DNA of 64,000 bases from Haemophilus sp. HMSC068C11 (lineage in GTDB: Bacteria > Pseudomonadota > Gammaproteobacteria > Enterobacterales > Pasteurellaceae), in assembly GCF_001815355.1 (NCBI RefSeq), contig NZ_KV820360.1, positions 277,527 to 341,526 on the forward strand. Reading direction: 5' to 3'. This document shows, piece by piece, positions 26,804 to 36,612 of this stretch. Under the pieces are notes generated by a model. That model searched no databases, was not told where the DNA came from, and saw nothing but the letters and a program-made list of their open reading frames with translations. The translations under genes were made by a program, and so were the position numbers. Position 1 is the first letter of the stretch, and each line of letters starts with the position of its first letter.

Positions 26804-27682
26804 TTAAGTGGTTTTGTTTTTTTGAGAGCCCAGATAAATCGCCACTAATGTCAGCACTGCCCCTGCCCATTGCCAATGATTGATTGGCTTATCTAATCCA
26901 AAATAATCAATTACGAGCGCCACCACCGGTTCAGAAAGAAGTAATAAACCCGTTAAGCCTAACGATAAATAAGGGATTGTATAAGCAATCATGCCCCATG
27001 CGACACATTGCATCACTGCACCATAAATGAAGACCAATCCCCAATCGGTGAAGGTGGTTGGATAAAGATTATCAGGATTAAAAATTATCGAAGGAATAAT
27101 TAAGACAAGCGCACCACTTAAGCTCAGAATAAACATTAACGAAAATAAAGCGGTAGGTTCTTCTTCGTGCACTTTTTTAATCATAATCATTGAAGCAGCA
27201 AGCATGCCTGCCGAAATGAGCCCAATGATAATGCCGTACATACCGTCAAAATTATGTTGCAATTCTTCCCCTGAGATTAAGACTACACCCGCAACCGCTA
27301 AAAAAAGGCTTAACATTTGTAATTTCGTTTGGCGTTCACCAAAGAAAAAATAGCCAATTGCGGCCAAAAAGAAAATCTGCAAGCTATTCAGCAATGTTGA
27401 AATACCCAGCCCTACCGCATATACACTTTCATGCCAAAAAGATAAATCAAAAGCTAAAAAGATGCCGGCTAATGCAGCATACATCATCGCTTTACGGCTT
27501 TTCGGGAAACGCTGTCTTTTTAATTTCATTAAGAACCAGAAAATAAAAGAGGCAATAAGTAAACGCCAAAATGCAATGGCATAACCACCCACTGGCACAA
27601 ACTTCACAATTAGGCTTCCTAAACCGAATAGCACGCAGCCCACGACTAACATCGGGGCGGCGTAAGATTTTATTTTATCCAT
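26804..27682 (-). CDS. DMT-superfamily (EamA) transporter
   Basis: 292 residues with ten predicted membrane helices in two EamA repeats (first half ending near LISGEELQ, second with IMIKKVHEEEPTALFSLMF and LTGLLLLSEPVVALVIDYF). It belongs to the drug/metabolite exporters; the substrate cannot be read from the sequence. Its ATG overlaps the upstream gene's stop by one base (TAATG), so the two are translated together. Confidence 0.87.
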   Translation of the reverse strand: MDKIKSYAAPMLVVGCVLFGLGSLIVKFVPVGGYAIAFWRLLIASFIFWFLMKLKRQRFPKSRKAMMYAALAGIFLAFDLSFWHESVYAVGLGISTLLNSLQIFFLAAIGYFFFGERQTKLQMLSLFLAVAGVVLISGEELQHNFDGMYGIIIGLISAGMLAASMIMIKKVHEEEPTALFSLMFILSLSGALVLIIPSIIFNPDNLYPTTFTDWGLVFIYGAVMQCVAWGMIAYTIPYLSLGLTGLLLLSEPVVALVIDYFGLDKPINHWQWAGAVLTLVAIYLGSQKNKTT

Positions 27683-28482
27683 TAAATAAACATTGCCCAG
27701 ACAGCCAAACTCGCTGCCATAAAGAACAAAATGAGTAAGCTGTTATAACTAAGTTTCCATTTATTAACACTGTGCAAAAGCAATACCCCTGCTATTACTA
27801 AATGAAGAATAAAATAAATACCGTATGCGAAAACACCATCAAAACTGACCGCACTTACACCTTGATAAACAATAAAGATCAGTACTGCTAACGCATTCAG
27901 TGCAAGCAGTAAAATCATCAATAATGGCAGTAACGCAATGAAACCTTGCAGACGATTACGAGAAACAGACAAGCATAAATTCGCCAATAATACCCCCATC
28001 ACCGCTTGCGCCAATGGATTATATTGCACGAAATTTGGTGTTGGATTGCCAAAGAAAATCATCAAATACGCAATCACACCCAATCCACTCACCAACGATG
28101 CCATTAAAAGAAAACCACGGCGAGCGACTTCATCCTTAGGTTGTTTCCATACTGCATATACAGCAGATAATCCACATAAACTGACAATATCAGTCATCAC
28201 ATAATGATGTGGTGAGGCTAAGCTCATTCCAAGCCAAACTAACCAATAAAGTGCAAAACAGACATTTGCTTTGATTAAACGTCCGCGTTGTCCTGGACAA
28301 ATTTCGCCTTTAATAAAGGCTACCAAACAAAGTAACTGAGCAATCAGCACACCAAAGGCTAAATGAGGAATCAATTTTTCAGCAGATTGCAAAGACTCTG
28401 CAAAAAATTCAATAATTAATAGCAACCCAATTGGCAAGAGAGCAAGAAATGCGGCTAAGGGTTTGGATTGTTCTTCTGACAT
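27682..28482 (-). CDS. Polytopic membrane protein, function unknown
   Basis: 266 residues with about eight hydrophobic helices spread over the full length and few charged loops (ICPGQRGRLIK near residue 81, WKQPKDEVARR near 131). I do not recognise a family. It is coupled to the downstream EamA transporter by a TAATG junction, so a partner or accessory role in the same transport process is possible. One uptake signal lies within it near 27848. Confidence 0.75.
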   Translation of the reverse strand: MSEEQSKPLAAFLALLPIGLLLIIEFFAESLQSAEKLIPHLAFGVLIAQLLCLVAFIKGEICPGQRGRLIKANVCFALYWLVWLGMSLASPHHYVMTDIVSLCGLSAVYAVWKQPKDEVARRGFLLMASLVSGLGVIAYLMIFFGNPTPNFVQYNPLAQAVMGVLLANLCLSVSRNRLQGFIALLPLLMILLLALNALAVLIFIVYQGVSAVSFDGVFAYGIYFILHLVIAGVLLLHSVNKWKLSYNSLLILFFMAASLAVWAMFI

Positions 28483-28614
28483 AAGATTCTCGATTAGAAA
28501 AAGAAGGCGTCATTATGCCAAAATTTACAGCTTTTTTTAATGGCTTTCGTGCATTTTGACTCATTCCCTTTTAAAATAAGCAGAATTATAACCGCACTTA
28601 GGAACCACAAAAAA

Positions 28615-29277
28615 ATGCTATTAAGCGTACTTTATATTATTGGAATAACTGCCGAAGGAATTACCGGTGCATTAGCCGCTGGACGAGAAAAAATGGATAT
28701 TTTTGGGGTAATTATTATTGCCTGCGTGACGGCGATTGGCGGCGGTTCGGTACGCGATGTTTTACTTGGGCACTACCCGCTTGGCTGGGTTAAACATCCT
28801 GAATATTTCATTATGGTGGCTGGTGCAGCTGTATTAACGGTTTTTATCGCGCCCTTCATCAAACATTTCATGCGCTACTTCCGCACGATTTTCTTGGTGT
28901 TAGATGCTTTAGGATTAATCGTATATTCCATTATCGGTGCGCAAATTGCCATTGATATGGGTTATGGCTTTACCGTGACATCCATTGCGGCAACGGTGAC
29001 AGGTGCATTTGGTGGTGTGTTGCGTGATTTACTGTGTAACCGCATTCCCCTTGTGTTCCAAAAAGAACTTTACGCGAGCGTGTCATTCTTCTCTGCCGCT
29101 ATGTATATGGCATTACAACACATTCAAGTAGAACACACGCTTTCAATTTTACTCACGTTATTCAGTGGTTTTGCATTACGTTTACTTGCTGTTCGATTTG
29201 GCTGGGGACTACCCGTTTTCGATTTCCAAGAGCAAGAAGAGGAAACAAATGATAAATTACCGAAGAAAACAAAATAA
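28615..29277 (+). CDS. TRIC / UPF0126-family membrane channel (YicG-YadS type)
   Basis: 220 residues, seven membrane helices in two repeats marked by [19 protein letters not shown] and [19 protein letters not shown], as in prokaryotic homologues of the trimeric intracellular cation channels. The ATG at 28615 is chosen over an in-frame upstream ATG (28540): it begins the first helix and has AGGA about 10 bases upstream, while the extension looks untranslated and carries an uptake signal. The C-terminus is an acidic then lysine-rich tail. Confidence 0.87.
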   Translation: MLLSVLYIIGITAEGITGALAAGREKMDIFGVIIIACVTAIGGGSVRDVLLGHYPLGWVKHPEYFIMVAGAAVLTVFIAPFIKHFMRYFRTIFLVLDALGLIVYSIIGAQIAIDMGYGFTVTSIAATVTGAFGGVLRDLLCNRIPLVFQKELYASVSFFSAAMYMALQHIQVEHTLSILLTLFSGFALRLLAVRFGWGLPVFDFQEQEEETNDKLPKKTK

Positions 29278-29353
29278 CATCATGTCAAAATATGTGACAC
29301 ATTAGGAAGTCAGCTTGGATATTTGTCTGCTCTACCGTACTAGGACGATATAT

Positions 29354-29617
29354 CTAAGATTTCCTTTTCTTTAATTTCTTCATTTCTTTTAATTTTTTAG
29401 CCTTTTCAATCTTTTTTAAAGATTCTTCATCATAAATTTTTTGATAGTAAGAAGCCCCTAAAAGAACAAAAATAAAAAATGGCCCCCATATTAATAAATT
29501 ATAAAAGAAATGATTAAAGCTCGGTGTTATATCGTTTCTCAATACTAAGGTAAAGTAAATAAAACTAACAGAAAAAATAGAGGCTATTACTATCCTAACA
29601 AATTTATTTAGTCTCAT
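29354..29617 (-). CDS. Small two-helix membrane protein, function unknown
   Basis: 87 residues: hydrophobic helices at about 8-25 and 38-56, then a basic tail with repeated Lys-Leu-Lys units ending KKLKKRKS. AAGGTG lies 9 bases before the ATG, which supports translation. AT content is higher than in the neighbours. I recognise no family. The flanking gaps (29278-29353, 29618-29838) show no other gene or clear terminator. Confidence 0.55.
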   Translation of the reverse strand: MRLNKFVRIVIASIFSVSFIYFTLVLRNDITPSFNHFFYNLLIWGPFFIFVLLGASYYQKIYDEESLKKIEKAKKLKEMKKLKKRKS

Positions 29618-29838
29618 TTTTAATCACCTTATTTAAAATCTAGCTTTACTGCAAGTAATTGGTTACCCCACTGGAGACTATTTTCAAAATAGGCCGAGCT
29701 TACAAAACACCAATACAAAATCTATCAAATGATAAATCATCACACCTAATTCACAAAATCCTTAATTTTAATCATTTCACCTTACGCATTTTTACGATAA
29801 GCTACACCATATTTTGTTGCAATAACAAGGGATTCAAT

Positions 29839-31092
29839 ATGTTAGAACAAATGGGCAAACAGGCCAAAGATGCAGCCTTTATTTTAGCGCAGTTAAACAC
29901 CACTGAAAAAAATCATGCGCTCAGCATTATTGCAGATCAATTAGAACAACAAGCGGAGCGTATTCTTGCCGCAAACCAAAAAGATATTGAAATTGCGAAA
30001 CAAAATGGCTTATCTGAAGCCTTAATTGACCGCCTCTTATTAACCGAAGATCGCCTAAAAGGCATTGCGAATGATGTGCGGCATGTGATTTCTCTCACGG
30101 ATCCTATAGGTAAAATCATTGATGGAGGTACCTTAGATAGCGGATTAAAAATTGAACGCGTTCGTACACCGCTTGGCGTAATTGGTACCATTTACGAAGC
30201 ACGTCCCAATGTCACCATTGATGTAGCAAGCCTTTGCTTAAAAACCGGTAATGCCGTGATTTTACGTGGAGGAAAGGAAACACAACATTCCAACCAAATT
30301 TTAGTAGAAGTGGTACAAAATGCCCTTGAACAAGCGGGATTACCTCGCCATGCAGTCCAAGCTATTACGGATCCGAATCGTGAACTTGTGATGCAATTGC
30401 TTAAATTGGATCGCTATGTGGATATGATTATTCCTCGCGGGGGCGCCGGTTTGCATGAGCTTTGTAAACAACATTCTACCATTCCAGTGATTGTCGGTGG
30501 TGTGGGTGTTTGTCATCTTTTTGTGGAAGAAAGTGCTGACCAAGAAAAAGCCCTAGCGGTGATTGCTAATGCAAAATGCCAACGTCCAAGCACATGTAAT
30601 ACGCTGGAAACGCTTTTAGTTCAACGCTCGATTGCAGAAACCTTCCTACCAAAACTCGCGAAATATTTAGCCGAGAAAAAAGTAAAATTCCATGCAAAAT
30701 CGACCGCACTTTCTATTCTTCAAGCTGCAAATGTCGATGTGCAAGAAGCGACTGAACAAGCATTACGCCAAGAATGGGGCTCACTCGATCTCAATGTCGT
30801 GGTGGTTGAAGATATGGATGCGGCAATTGCTCACATTCGTGAATATGGCACACAACATTCAGAAAGTATCTTGACGGAAAACCAACGATTAGCCACACAA
30901 TTTATCAATCAAGTAGATGCAGCAGCCGTGTATGTTAATGCAAGTACTCGATTTACCGATGGCGGACAATTTGGTTTAGGTGCAGAAGTGGCGGTAAGTA
31001 CTCAAAAACTTCATGCTCGTGGCCCAATGGGATTAGAAGCCTTAACCAGCTATAAATGGGTTTGTGTTGGCGATTACACTTCCCGCAAATAA
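29839..31092 (+). CDS. proA: Gamma-glutamyl phosphate reductase
   Basis: 417 residues, matching the usual ProA length when started at the ATG at 29839, with AAGG 9 bases upstream; the open frame extends upstream to 29659 but that part is not ProA-like. It reduces L-glutamyl 5-phosphate to the semialdehyde in proline synthesis. The aldehyde-dehydrogenase-like fold carries the catalytic Cys in [18 protein letters not shown], plus [16 protein letters not shown] and [20 protein letters not shown]. proB is not adjacent. Two uptake signals lie in or just after it. Confidence 0.96.
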   Translation: MLEQMGKQAKDAAFILAQLNTTEKNHALSIIADQLEQQAERILAANQKDIEIAKQNGLSEALIDRLLLTEDRLKGIANDVRHVISLTDPIGKIIDGGTLDSGLKIERVRTPLGVIGTIYEARPNVTIDVASLCLKTGNAVILRGGKETQHSNQILVEVVQNALEQAGLPRHAVQAITDPNRELVMQLLKLDRYVDMIIPRGGAGLHELCKQHSTIPVIVGGVGVCHLFVEESADQEKALAVIANAKCQRPSTCNTLETLLVQRSIAETFLPKLAKYLAEKKVKFHAKSTALSILQAANVDVQEATEQALRQEWGSLDLNVVVVEDMDAAIAHIREYGTQHSESILTENQRLATQFINQVDAAAVYVNASTRFTDGGQFGLGAEVAVSTQKLHARGPMGLEALTSYKWVCVGDYTSRK

Positions 31093-31110
31093 TCTGTTCC
31101 ATCCATAAAA

Positions 31111-31150
31111 AAAACCGCACCTTGAAAGCATCAAAGTGCGGTTATTTTTT
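31111..31150. terminator. Bidirectional uptake-signal terminator, proA / DUF808
   Basis: AACCGCACCTTGA and TCAAAGTGCGGTT pair with one mismatch around AAGCA, with an A run on the left and TTTTTT on the right. One uptake signal is perfect, its partner has one change. Confidence 0.85.
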
Positions 31151-31159
31151 ATCTCGTTT

Positions 31160-32008
31160 TTAGTGTTTACCAAATAATTTCATTGCGGGTAATACAATCG
31201 CACAAGCAATCGCTCCCACAATCACACCCACGACTAACGTCGCTACATTACCTAATAAGCCATCAGCTAATTGATAATCAGCGAGCAAATGATGAATGAA
31301 ATCCACATTATGTACAAAAATACCGCCACCGACTAAGAACATCGCAAGCGTACCAATAAAGCTAAGTGAACGCATGAATTTAGGCATAATCACTAAAATT
31401 GCATTTCCGATTGACTTCGCTACGCCCCCTTTTTTGATAAGGTATAAGCCGAAATCATCCGCTCTAACAATCAATGCGACCAAGCCATAAACAAAAATAG
31501 TAATTCCGATACCCACTATCGAAAGAGAAATGATGCGAGTCAGCAAGCTCGCTTCGGTTAATTCGCCCAATGCAATGATAATAATTTCAGCGGAAAGAAT
31601 AAAATCTGTACGAATTGCCCCTTTAATTTTAGCGGCTTCATTAAAGGTTGTTTTTTCTTCGTGCTCTTCATGAGCAATAAATTTATGTAGAATTTTCTCT
31701 ACACCTTCAAAACATAAATATGCCCCACCTATCATCAAAAGTGGCACGATCAACCAAGGTAAAAACGCAGAAAGCAGTAAAGCAATTGGAATTAAAATGA
31801 CTTTATTGACTAGCGATCCTTTGGTGACTGCCCAAACAATGGGTAATTCACGATCGGAAGATGCACCCGTTACTTGATTAGCATTTAAGGCTAAGTCATC
31901 GCCTACTACGCCAACGGTTTTCTTGGCTGCCATTTTGGTCATCAAGGCGACATCATCAAGAATCGATGCAATGTCATCAATAAGGGTAAAAAGAGAGCTA
32001 AACGCCAT
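31160..32008 (-). CDS. DUF808 (YedI-family) membrane protein
   Basis: 282 residues. The N-terminus FSSLFTLIDDIASILDDVALMTKMAAKKT is the diagnostic DUF808 opening (key part IDDIASILDDVALM), followed by GVVGDDLALNANQVTG and about six membrane helices with DFILSAEIIIIALGEL. The role is unknown. It lies 40 bases after dnaX and may be read from the apt-dnaX transcript. Confidence 0.87.
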   Translation of the reverse strand: MAFSSLFTLIDDIASILDDVALMTKMAAKKTVGVVGDDLALNANQVTGASSDRELPIVWAVTKGSLVNKVILIPIALLLSAFLPWLIVPLLMIGGAYLCFEGVEKILHKFIAHEEHEEKTTFNEAAKIKGAIRTDFILSAEIIIIALGELTEASLLTRIISLSIVGIGITIFVYGLVALIVRADDFGLYLIKKGGVAKSIGNAILVIMPKFMRSLSFIGTLAMFLVGGGIFVHNVDFIHHLLADYQLADGLLGNVATLVVGVIVGAIACAIVLPAMKLFGKH

Positions 32009-32048
32009 ATTCTTTCCTTTATAAAGTTAAAATTTAGAGAAATGAGTT

Positions 32049-34193
32049 TTAGACTGGTCGAATGCTTTCGACATCCAACTTCGCATCAAACTCTTTTTGT
32101 AATAAAAGTAGTTTTTTATCTTGCTGTAAATCCGTACGTGCCTGTTCACGCAACTCCTGATAAACTTTTTTACGGTAATCCATCGGGGTTAAAACATCGG
32201 AATCTTCAACAAAAATCGACAATTTGACTGGTTTTTCATATAAACGTTCAAGATGATCCACTAAATTTTTAATATTTCGATCTTGTTTTAAATGGGCTTT
32301 TTCAGAATGAAGCCCGAGTTGAATTTCATCTTCTGTTTGCGACTTAATAAAGCAATTTAATGCCAACTCTTTTGAGAAACCAGTCACGCCAGAGCGTTCA
32401 ACGATATCCGTCCAAGGATCTTGTTTTTGCGTAATTTGAATAATTTTCTCACGCAATTCTGGTGTCACATCTTTTAAAATTGCCTGTTTAATATCAGAAG
32501 GTCGCACACCGCTATCCACTTTAGCTAAATCCGGATTGCTCCACTCCCAACGATAGGTTTCCGCATCCAGAATTTCTTGCTCTTCCGCATCCATTTCAGC
32601 ATTGTCATCAATGGTATTTTCAACCGTCTCAACACTTTGCTTTAACGCTTCTGCTTGTTGAGTAATTGGGTTTGGCACCGCTGCCTTCGTTTGCGTCGCT
32701 TTCGGTGGTGTCATCTCTCGCACTGGAAGTGCGGTCATTTTTGGTGAATTTTTTTGCTCATCTAACGCTTGGAGATGATGTAAGGTTTCTTCCACTGCGG
32801 CTTGTTGTTCATCATGATGATGTTGGCGCTCTGATTGCTCAATTTGCGTTAATTGATTCAATGCCTCTAGCGCAGCAAGGCTAGCTAAATTCAATGAAGA
32901 TGTGGTTTGCGTGGCAACAGGTTGAGAAGGTGAAGAATGCACAACCGCCGATTGAGCCATCGGCTTTTGCGCTTGTGCAGAATAATTTGCTTTGATGTTT
33001 TGCGACAGCACCGGCATATCTACATACCCAGAAACAGGCTGATTTTCAACCGCACTTTTCTGTGTATTTTGTTCAGGGGATAGCCCGTCTTGTTTAGGCG
33101 TTTGTGCTGCCGTAAGGAACTTTGGGTGGAATGCCAATGCCCTCAATAATGTCATTTCTGCACCAATTCGACGATTAGGCGCAGAAGCCAATTCTTTTCG
33201 ACCCGATACAATTACTTGATAGAAGAATTGTACGTCTTCCGGTGAAATATGTTTAGCCAGAAAACCTAAGTGATCGTTTTCATCTGTGGCACTTTTAGCG
33301 AGTAACTGCATTAATGCAATTTGATGTAATTTCTCAGCTGTTTCTGCCAGTAACTCATCCCAATCGCCTGCTTTTTCTGCCACCGTTTGGATGGTTTTCA
33401 TTAAACGCTCACCGTTACCTTGATGTAAGGCGTAAATGATTTCAATCGGTTGGTCTTCATCTAACAGCCCAAGCATACTATTCACCACATCGGTGGAAAC
33501 TTTACCGTTGCCCATGGCAATGGCTTGATCCGTTAAACTTAAGCTATCACGAATACTACCCTGTGCTGCTTTGGCTAATTTATCTAGTGCTGGCGCATCA
33601 AAAGGGATATTTTCGGCAGTAAGCACGCGATTAAGATGTGCTGAAATTTGCGGTTCATCTAATGCTTTGAGATGAAATTGCATACAACGGGATAAAATCG
33701 TAACTGGCAATTTTTGTGGATCCGTTGTAGCCAATAAGAATTTCACATATTCAGGTGGTTCTTCCAAGGTTTTTAACAATGCATTGAAAGAATGGCGGGA
33801 AAGCATATGCACTTCATCGATGAGATAGACTTTATAACGCCCCACTACCGGCTTATATTGCACGTTGTCTAATAGCTCACGGGTATCTTCTACTTTAGTA
33901 CGAGAAGCCGCATCGATTTCAATTAAATCAATAAAGTTGCCCGCTTCGATCGCTTTGCAGTTTTCACATTCACCGCAAGGATCGGCAGTAATACCGTTTA
34001 CGCAGTTCAAGCCCTTCGCAAATAAACGAGCAATAGAGGTTTTACCCACGCCACGGGTGCCGGAAAATAAATAAGCATGATGTAAACGGTTTTCTTTTAA
34101 ACCGTTTTCCAAAGCAGTGAGCACATGGCTTTGCCCCACTACTTCAGAAAAGTTTTTTGGTCGCCATTTTCTGGCTAAAACTTGGTAGCTCAT
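32049..34193 (-). CDS. dnaX: DNA polymerase III subunit tau (and possibly gamma)
   Basis: 714 residues, full-length tau. The N-terminal AAA+ clamp-loader ATPase has Walker A GTRGVGKTSIARLFAKGLNC, zinc ligands CGECENC, Walker B YLIDEVHML and the SRC sensor LSRCMQF. A low-complexity, Gln/Ala-rich linker (about 370-530) leads to the C-terminal domain that binds polymerase and helicase. In the linker an A AAA AAT run (around 32750) could permit a -1 shift giving a shorter gamma-like product. Downstream of apt by 16 bases. Confidence 0.96.
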   Translation of the reverse strand: MSYQVLARKWRPKNFSEVVGQSHVLTALENGLKENRLHHAYLFSGTRGVGKTSIARLFAKGLNCVNGITADPCGECENCKAIEAGNFIDLIEIDAASRTKVEDTRELLDNVQYKPVVGRYKVYLIDEVHMLSRHSFNALLKTLEEPPEYVKFLLATTDPQKLPVTILSRCMQFHLKALDEPQISAHLNRVLTAENIPFDAPALDKLAKAAQGSIRDSLSLTDQAIAMGNGKVSTDVVNSMLGLLDEDQPIEIIYALHQGNGERLMKTIQTVAEKAGDWDELLAETAEKLHQIALMQLLAKSATDENDHLGFLAKHISPEDVQFFYQVIVSGRKELASAPNRRIGAEMTLLRALAFHPKFLTAAQTPKQDGLSPEQNTQKSAVENQPVSGYVDMPVLSQNIKANYSAQAQKPMAQSAVVHSSPSQPVATQTTSSLNLASLAALEALNQLTQIEQSERQHHHDEQQAAVEETLHHLQALDEQKNSPKMTALPVREMTPPKATQTKAAVPNPITQQAEALKQSVETVENTIDDNAEMDAEEQEILDAETYRWEWSNPDLAKVDSGVRPSDIKQAILKDVTPELREKIIQITQKQDPWTDIVERSGVTGFSKELALNCFIKSQTEDEIQLGLHSEKAHLKQDRNIKNLVDHLERLYEKPVKLSIFVEDSDVLTPMDYRKKVYQELREQARTDLQQDKKLLLLQKEFDAKLDVESIRPV

Positions 34194-34209
34194 CGCATCC
34201 CTTTAAAAA

Positions 34210-34752
34210 TTAATGGCCTTCAAAATTCACTAAGGTGTAGCAATCAATGCCTAAATCACGTAAGCGTTTTTCGCCCCCTAATTCTGGCAAATTAATCACA
34301 AAGGCAGCATGTTTCACTTCACCACCTAAACGTTGAACTAATTTCACGGTAGCTTCAACTGTTCCACCCGTTGCTAACAAATCATCAATGATTAACACGT
34401 TATCACCTTGTGAAATCGCATCTGTATGCAATTCAAGGGTGTCTTGACCGTATTCTAATTGATAAGACTGTGCAATCACTTCACGCGGTAATTTGCCCGG
34501 TTTACGAACGGGGATAAATGGCAAGCCTAATGCTAATGCAACTGGCGCACCAAAAATAAATCCACGAGACTCGGTACCGATGACTTTTGTGAGACCTTGA
34601 TTTTTATACTTTTCAACGATCAAATCGATTGTGGCTTTGAAAGCTGCAGGCACTTCAAGCAAGCTCGTGATATCACGGAAAATGATGCCTTCTTTTGGAT
34701 GATTTGGGATAGATTTGATAGAAGATTTAATTAATTCAAGTTGTTTGTTCAT
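34210..34752 (-). CDS. apt: Adenine phosphoribosyltransferase
   Basis: 180 residues. Purine salvage enzyme that makes AMP from adenine and PRPP. The PRPP-binding loop [20 protein letters not shown] is clear, together with [21 protein letters not shown]. It is the first gene of an apt-dnaX unit, as in other gamma-proteobacteria; an uptake-signal terminator just upstream isolates it from lpxM. Confidence 0.97.
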   Translation of the reverse strand: MNKQLELIKSSIKSIPNHPKEGIIFRDITSLLEVPAAFKATIDLIVEKYKNQGLTKVIGTESRGFIFGAPVALALGLPFIPVRKPGKLPREVIAQSYQLEYGQDTLELHTDAISQGDNVLIIDDLLATGGTVEATVKLVQRLGGEVKHAAFVINLPELGGEKRLRDLGIDCYTLVNFEGH

Positions 34753-34820
34753 AAATAATTGCTCAAAAAAGAGTAAGAAAAAATCCTGTTTTTAGGCTCG
34801 CATTCTAGCATATAAAAATA

Positions 34821-34852
34821 CAAAAGTGCGGTGAATTTTGACCGCACTTTTG
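34821..34852 (-). terminator. Uptake-signal-pair terminator after lpxM
   Basis: AAAAGTGCGGT and ACCGCACTTTT form an 11-bp stem 14 bases past the lpxM stop and before the apt promoter. Confidence 0.88.
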
Positions 34853-34865
34853 TAAATAAAATGAA

Positions 34866-35825
34866 TTAATCTGGGTAAATATCTTCCCCGTCTTTTCGGG
34901 TACGAAGAAGCTGTAAAATCCAGACATATTGTTCGGGGGTTGGTGTAACGAAATATTCAATTTCTTCGTTCATCGCACGGGCTGATTGCTCAGGATCTTC
35001 GCTTAATTGCATCGGTGGGCGAATTTCCATTTCATACTTGCCATTCTTAGCGTTATAACGTGGGAACATTGGGATAACCACCGCTTTCGCTAATTTCGCC
35101 ATTTTGTTTAACCCAGGAAGTGTCGCTTTATAAGTGGCAAAGAAATCCACAAAGACACTTTGCTCAGCACCAAAATCTTCATCAGGAAGATAATACCCCA
35201 TTTGACCTTGTTTGATGTGTGCTAAAAATGGCTTAATCCCATTTTGGCGCGCATGCATTTTCCCGCCAAAACGCTGACGCGCTAAAGTCCACAACCAGTC
35301 CACCAACGGATTTCGGTGCGGGTTATACATTGACGTCATCGGCATGCCGTGTGTATGCAAAATAATGCCAGAGGCATCAATCGCCCAACCATGTGGCACC
35401 ATCAAAATGATGTTATGCCCTTCTTCTTTGGCTTGTTTGATATACTCAAGACCAATAAATTCGCTACGTTTTTGTAAATGTTTTTTAGAACGAATGGCAA
35501 TTTCGCCAATACCAAGCATTACTTGTGCAACAGTCACAAACATCTCTTCAATCACTTTGTTACGTTGCTCATCCGTCCAATCTGGAAAACAAAGTTTCAA
35601 ATTAATCTCAGCACGAATACGTGGTTTACCGATTTTTTTTGTCAGCGTACGCGCCAGTTTCTCAGCCATTTTATCGCGTAAACGAAATGGCACAAAAGCG
35701 AGTAACAAAAGCACAAAAATACCGAGCCAAATACCCCAATTTTGGGGGTGCAAATATGACCATGAAAAATGTGGTTCATAGCCCGTTCGTGCCGTAATAC
35801 GTAATTTTTTTTGAGAATCTGTCAT
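34866..35825 (-). CDS. lpxM: Lipid A late acyltransferase (LpxM/MsbB)
   Basis: 319 residues from the ATG at 35825; an in-frame TTG two codons upstream is less likely. Same family as lpxL: an N-terminal anchor (NWGIWLGIFVLLLLAFVPF), catalytic HxxxxD in VPHGWAIDASG, and YYLPDEDFGAEQSVFVDFF. It adds the final secondary acyl chain to lipid A. The order mepA - TSUP permease - lpxM is as I remember for H. influenzae (msbB). Differences from lpxL in the catalytic block (HGWAID against HFLTLE) support the split assignment. Confidence 0.92.
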   Translation of the reverse strand: MTDSQKKLRITARTGYEPHFSWSYLHPQNWGIWLGIFVLLLLAFVPFRLRDKMAEKLARTLTKKIGKPRIRAEINLKLCFPDWTDEQRNKVIEEMFVTVAQVMLGIGEIAIRSKKHLQKRSEFIGLEYIKQAKEEGHNIILMVPHGWAIDASGIILHTHGMPMTSMYNPHRNPLVDWLWTLARQRFGGKMHARQNGIKPFLAHIKQGQMGYYLPDEDFGAEQSVFVDFFATYKATLPGLNKMAKLAKAVVIPMFPRYNAKNGKYEMEIRPPMQLSEDPEQSARAMNEEIEYFVTPTPEQYVWILQLLRTRKDGEDIYPD

Positions 35826-35834
35826 AATCAATCG

Positions 35835-36602
35835 TTAAAAATAAAACCAACCTTGATCATACGCCATTTTTATCGTCATGATAAATGACATAATCACCAC
35901 CATCGGTCTGATCAGTTGTTTGCCTTTTGCCATCACCATTTTAGCACCTAAATTTGCACCTATCAGGCTTCCTGCCATCATTACTAAACCGACAGTCCAA
36001 ATCACATGACCACCAATAAAGAAGAAAATTAATGAAGCAAAATTAGAGGTTAAATTCATCACTTTCGCATGAGCAGTCGCTTTGGTGAGGTTAAATCCAA
36101 GTAACGTCACACAAGCTAGATTCATTAATGAACCTGTTCCCGGCCCAAAAAAGCCGTCATAAAAACCCAGTAATGAACCAAAACATAATGCAAAAACAGC
36201 GTAAGAAATTCGTTGTTTACGATCACTTTCACCCAATTTAGGCGTAAATAAAAAGTATAAGCCGATCGCTAAAATGAGAAATGGAAGCCCTTTTTTAATT
36301 AATGATGCATCTAAATTTTGTATGAGTAACGTACCAATCACCGAGCCGATAAAAATCACCAGTAAGATGAAAGAAAACTCGGGTAAATTGACCGCTCTTT
36401 TACGCAGAAAGTAAATACTTGCCGACAACGCCCCACCAAACGCTTGTAATTTATTTGTACCTAACGCCATCGCAGGTGGCATGCCTGTCATTAATAAGGC
36501 AGGGATTGTAATTAAGCCTCCGCCACCCGCTATCGCATCAATAAATGCGGCAATAAAGGCAGCTGCAAAAAGCATGGCTAATATATCAATCCCCAACTCC
36601 AT
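35835..36602 (-). CDS. TSUP-family (TauE/SafE) permease
   Basis: 255 residues with about eight helices and the family's two-repeat layout: IDAIAGGGGLITIPALLMTGMPP near residue 22 (key GGGGLITIPAL) and GFYDGFFGPGTGSLMNLACV near 145. Members export or import sulfite, sulfonates or organic acids; the substrate is open here. It begins 10 bases after mepA and ends 9 bases before lpxM. Confidence 0.87.
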   Translation of the reverse strand: MELGIDILAMLFAAAFIAAFIDAIAGGGGLITIPALLMTGMPPAMALGTNKLQAFGGALSASIYFLRKRAVNLPEFSFILLVIFIGSVIGTLLIQNLDASLIKKGLPFLILAIGLYFLFTPKLGESDRKQRISYAVFALCFGSLLGFYDGFFGPGTGSLMNLACVTLLGFNLTKATAHAKVMNLTSNFASLIFFFIGGHVIWTVGLVMMAGSLIGANLGAKMVMAKGKQLIRPMVVIMSFIMTIKMAYDQGWFYF

Positions 36603-36612
36603 GATTTAACTC

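Noticed and set aside
28540..28614. Upstream ATG for the TRIC-family gene
   Set aside because: No ribosome site there, and the extension contains an uptake signal; the first membrane helix starts at 28615.
29659..29838. N-terminal extension of proA
   Set aside because: These codons do not resemble ProA and precede a well-placed ribosome site at 29826-29830.
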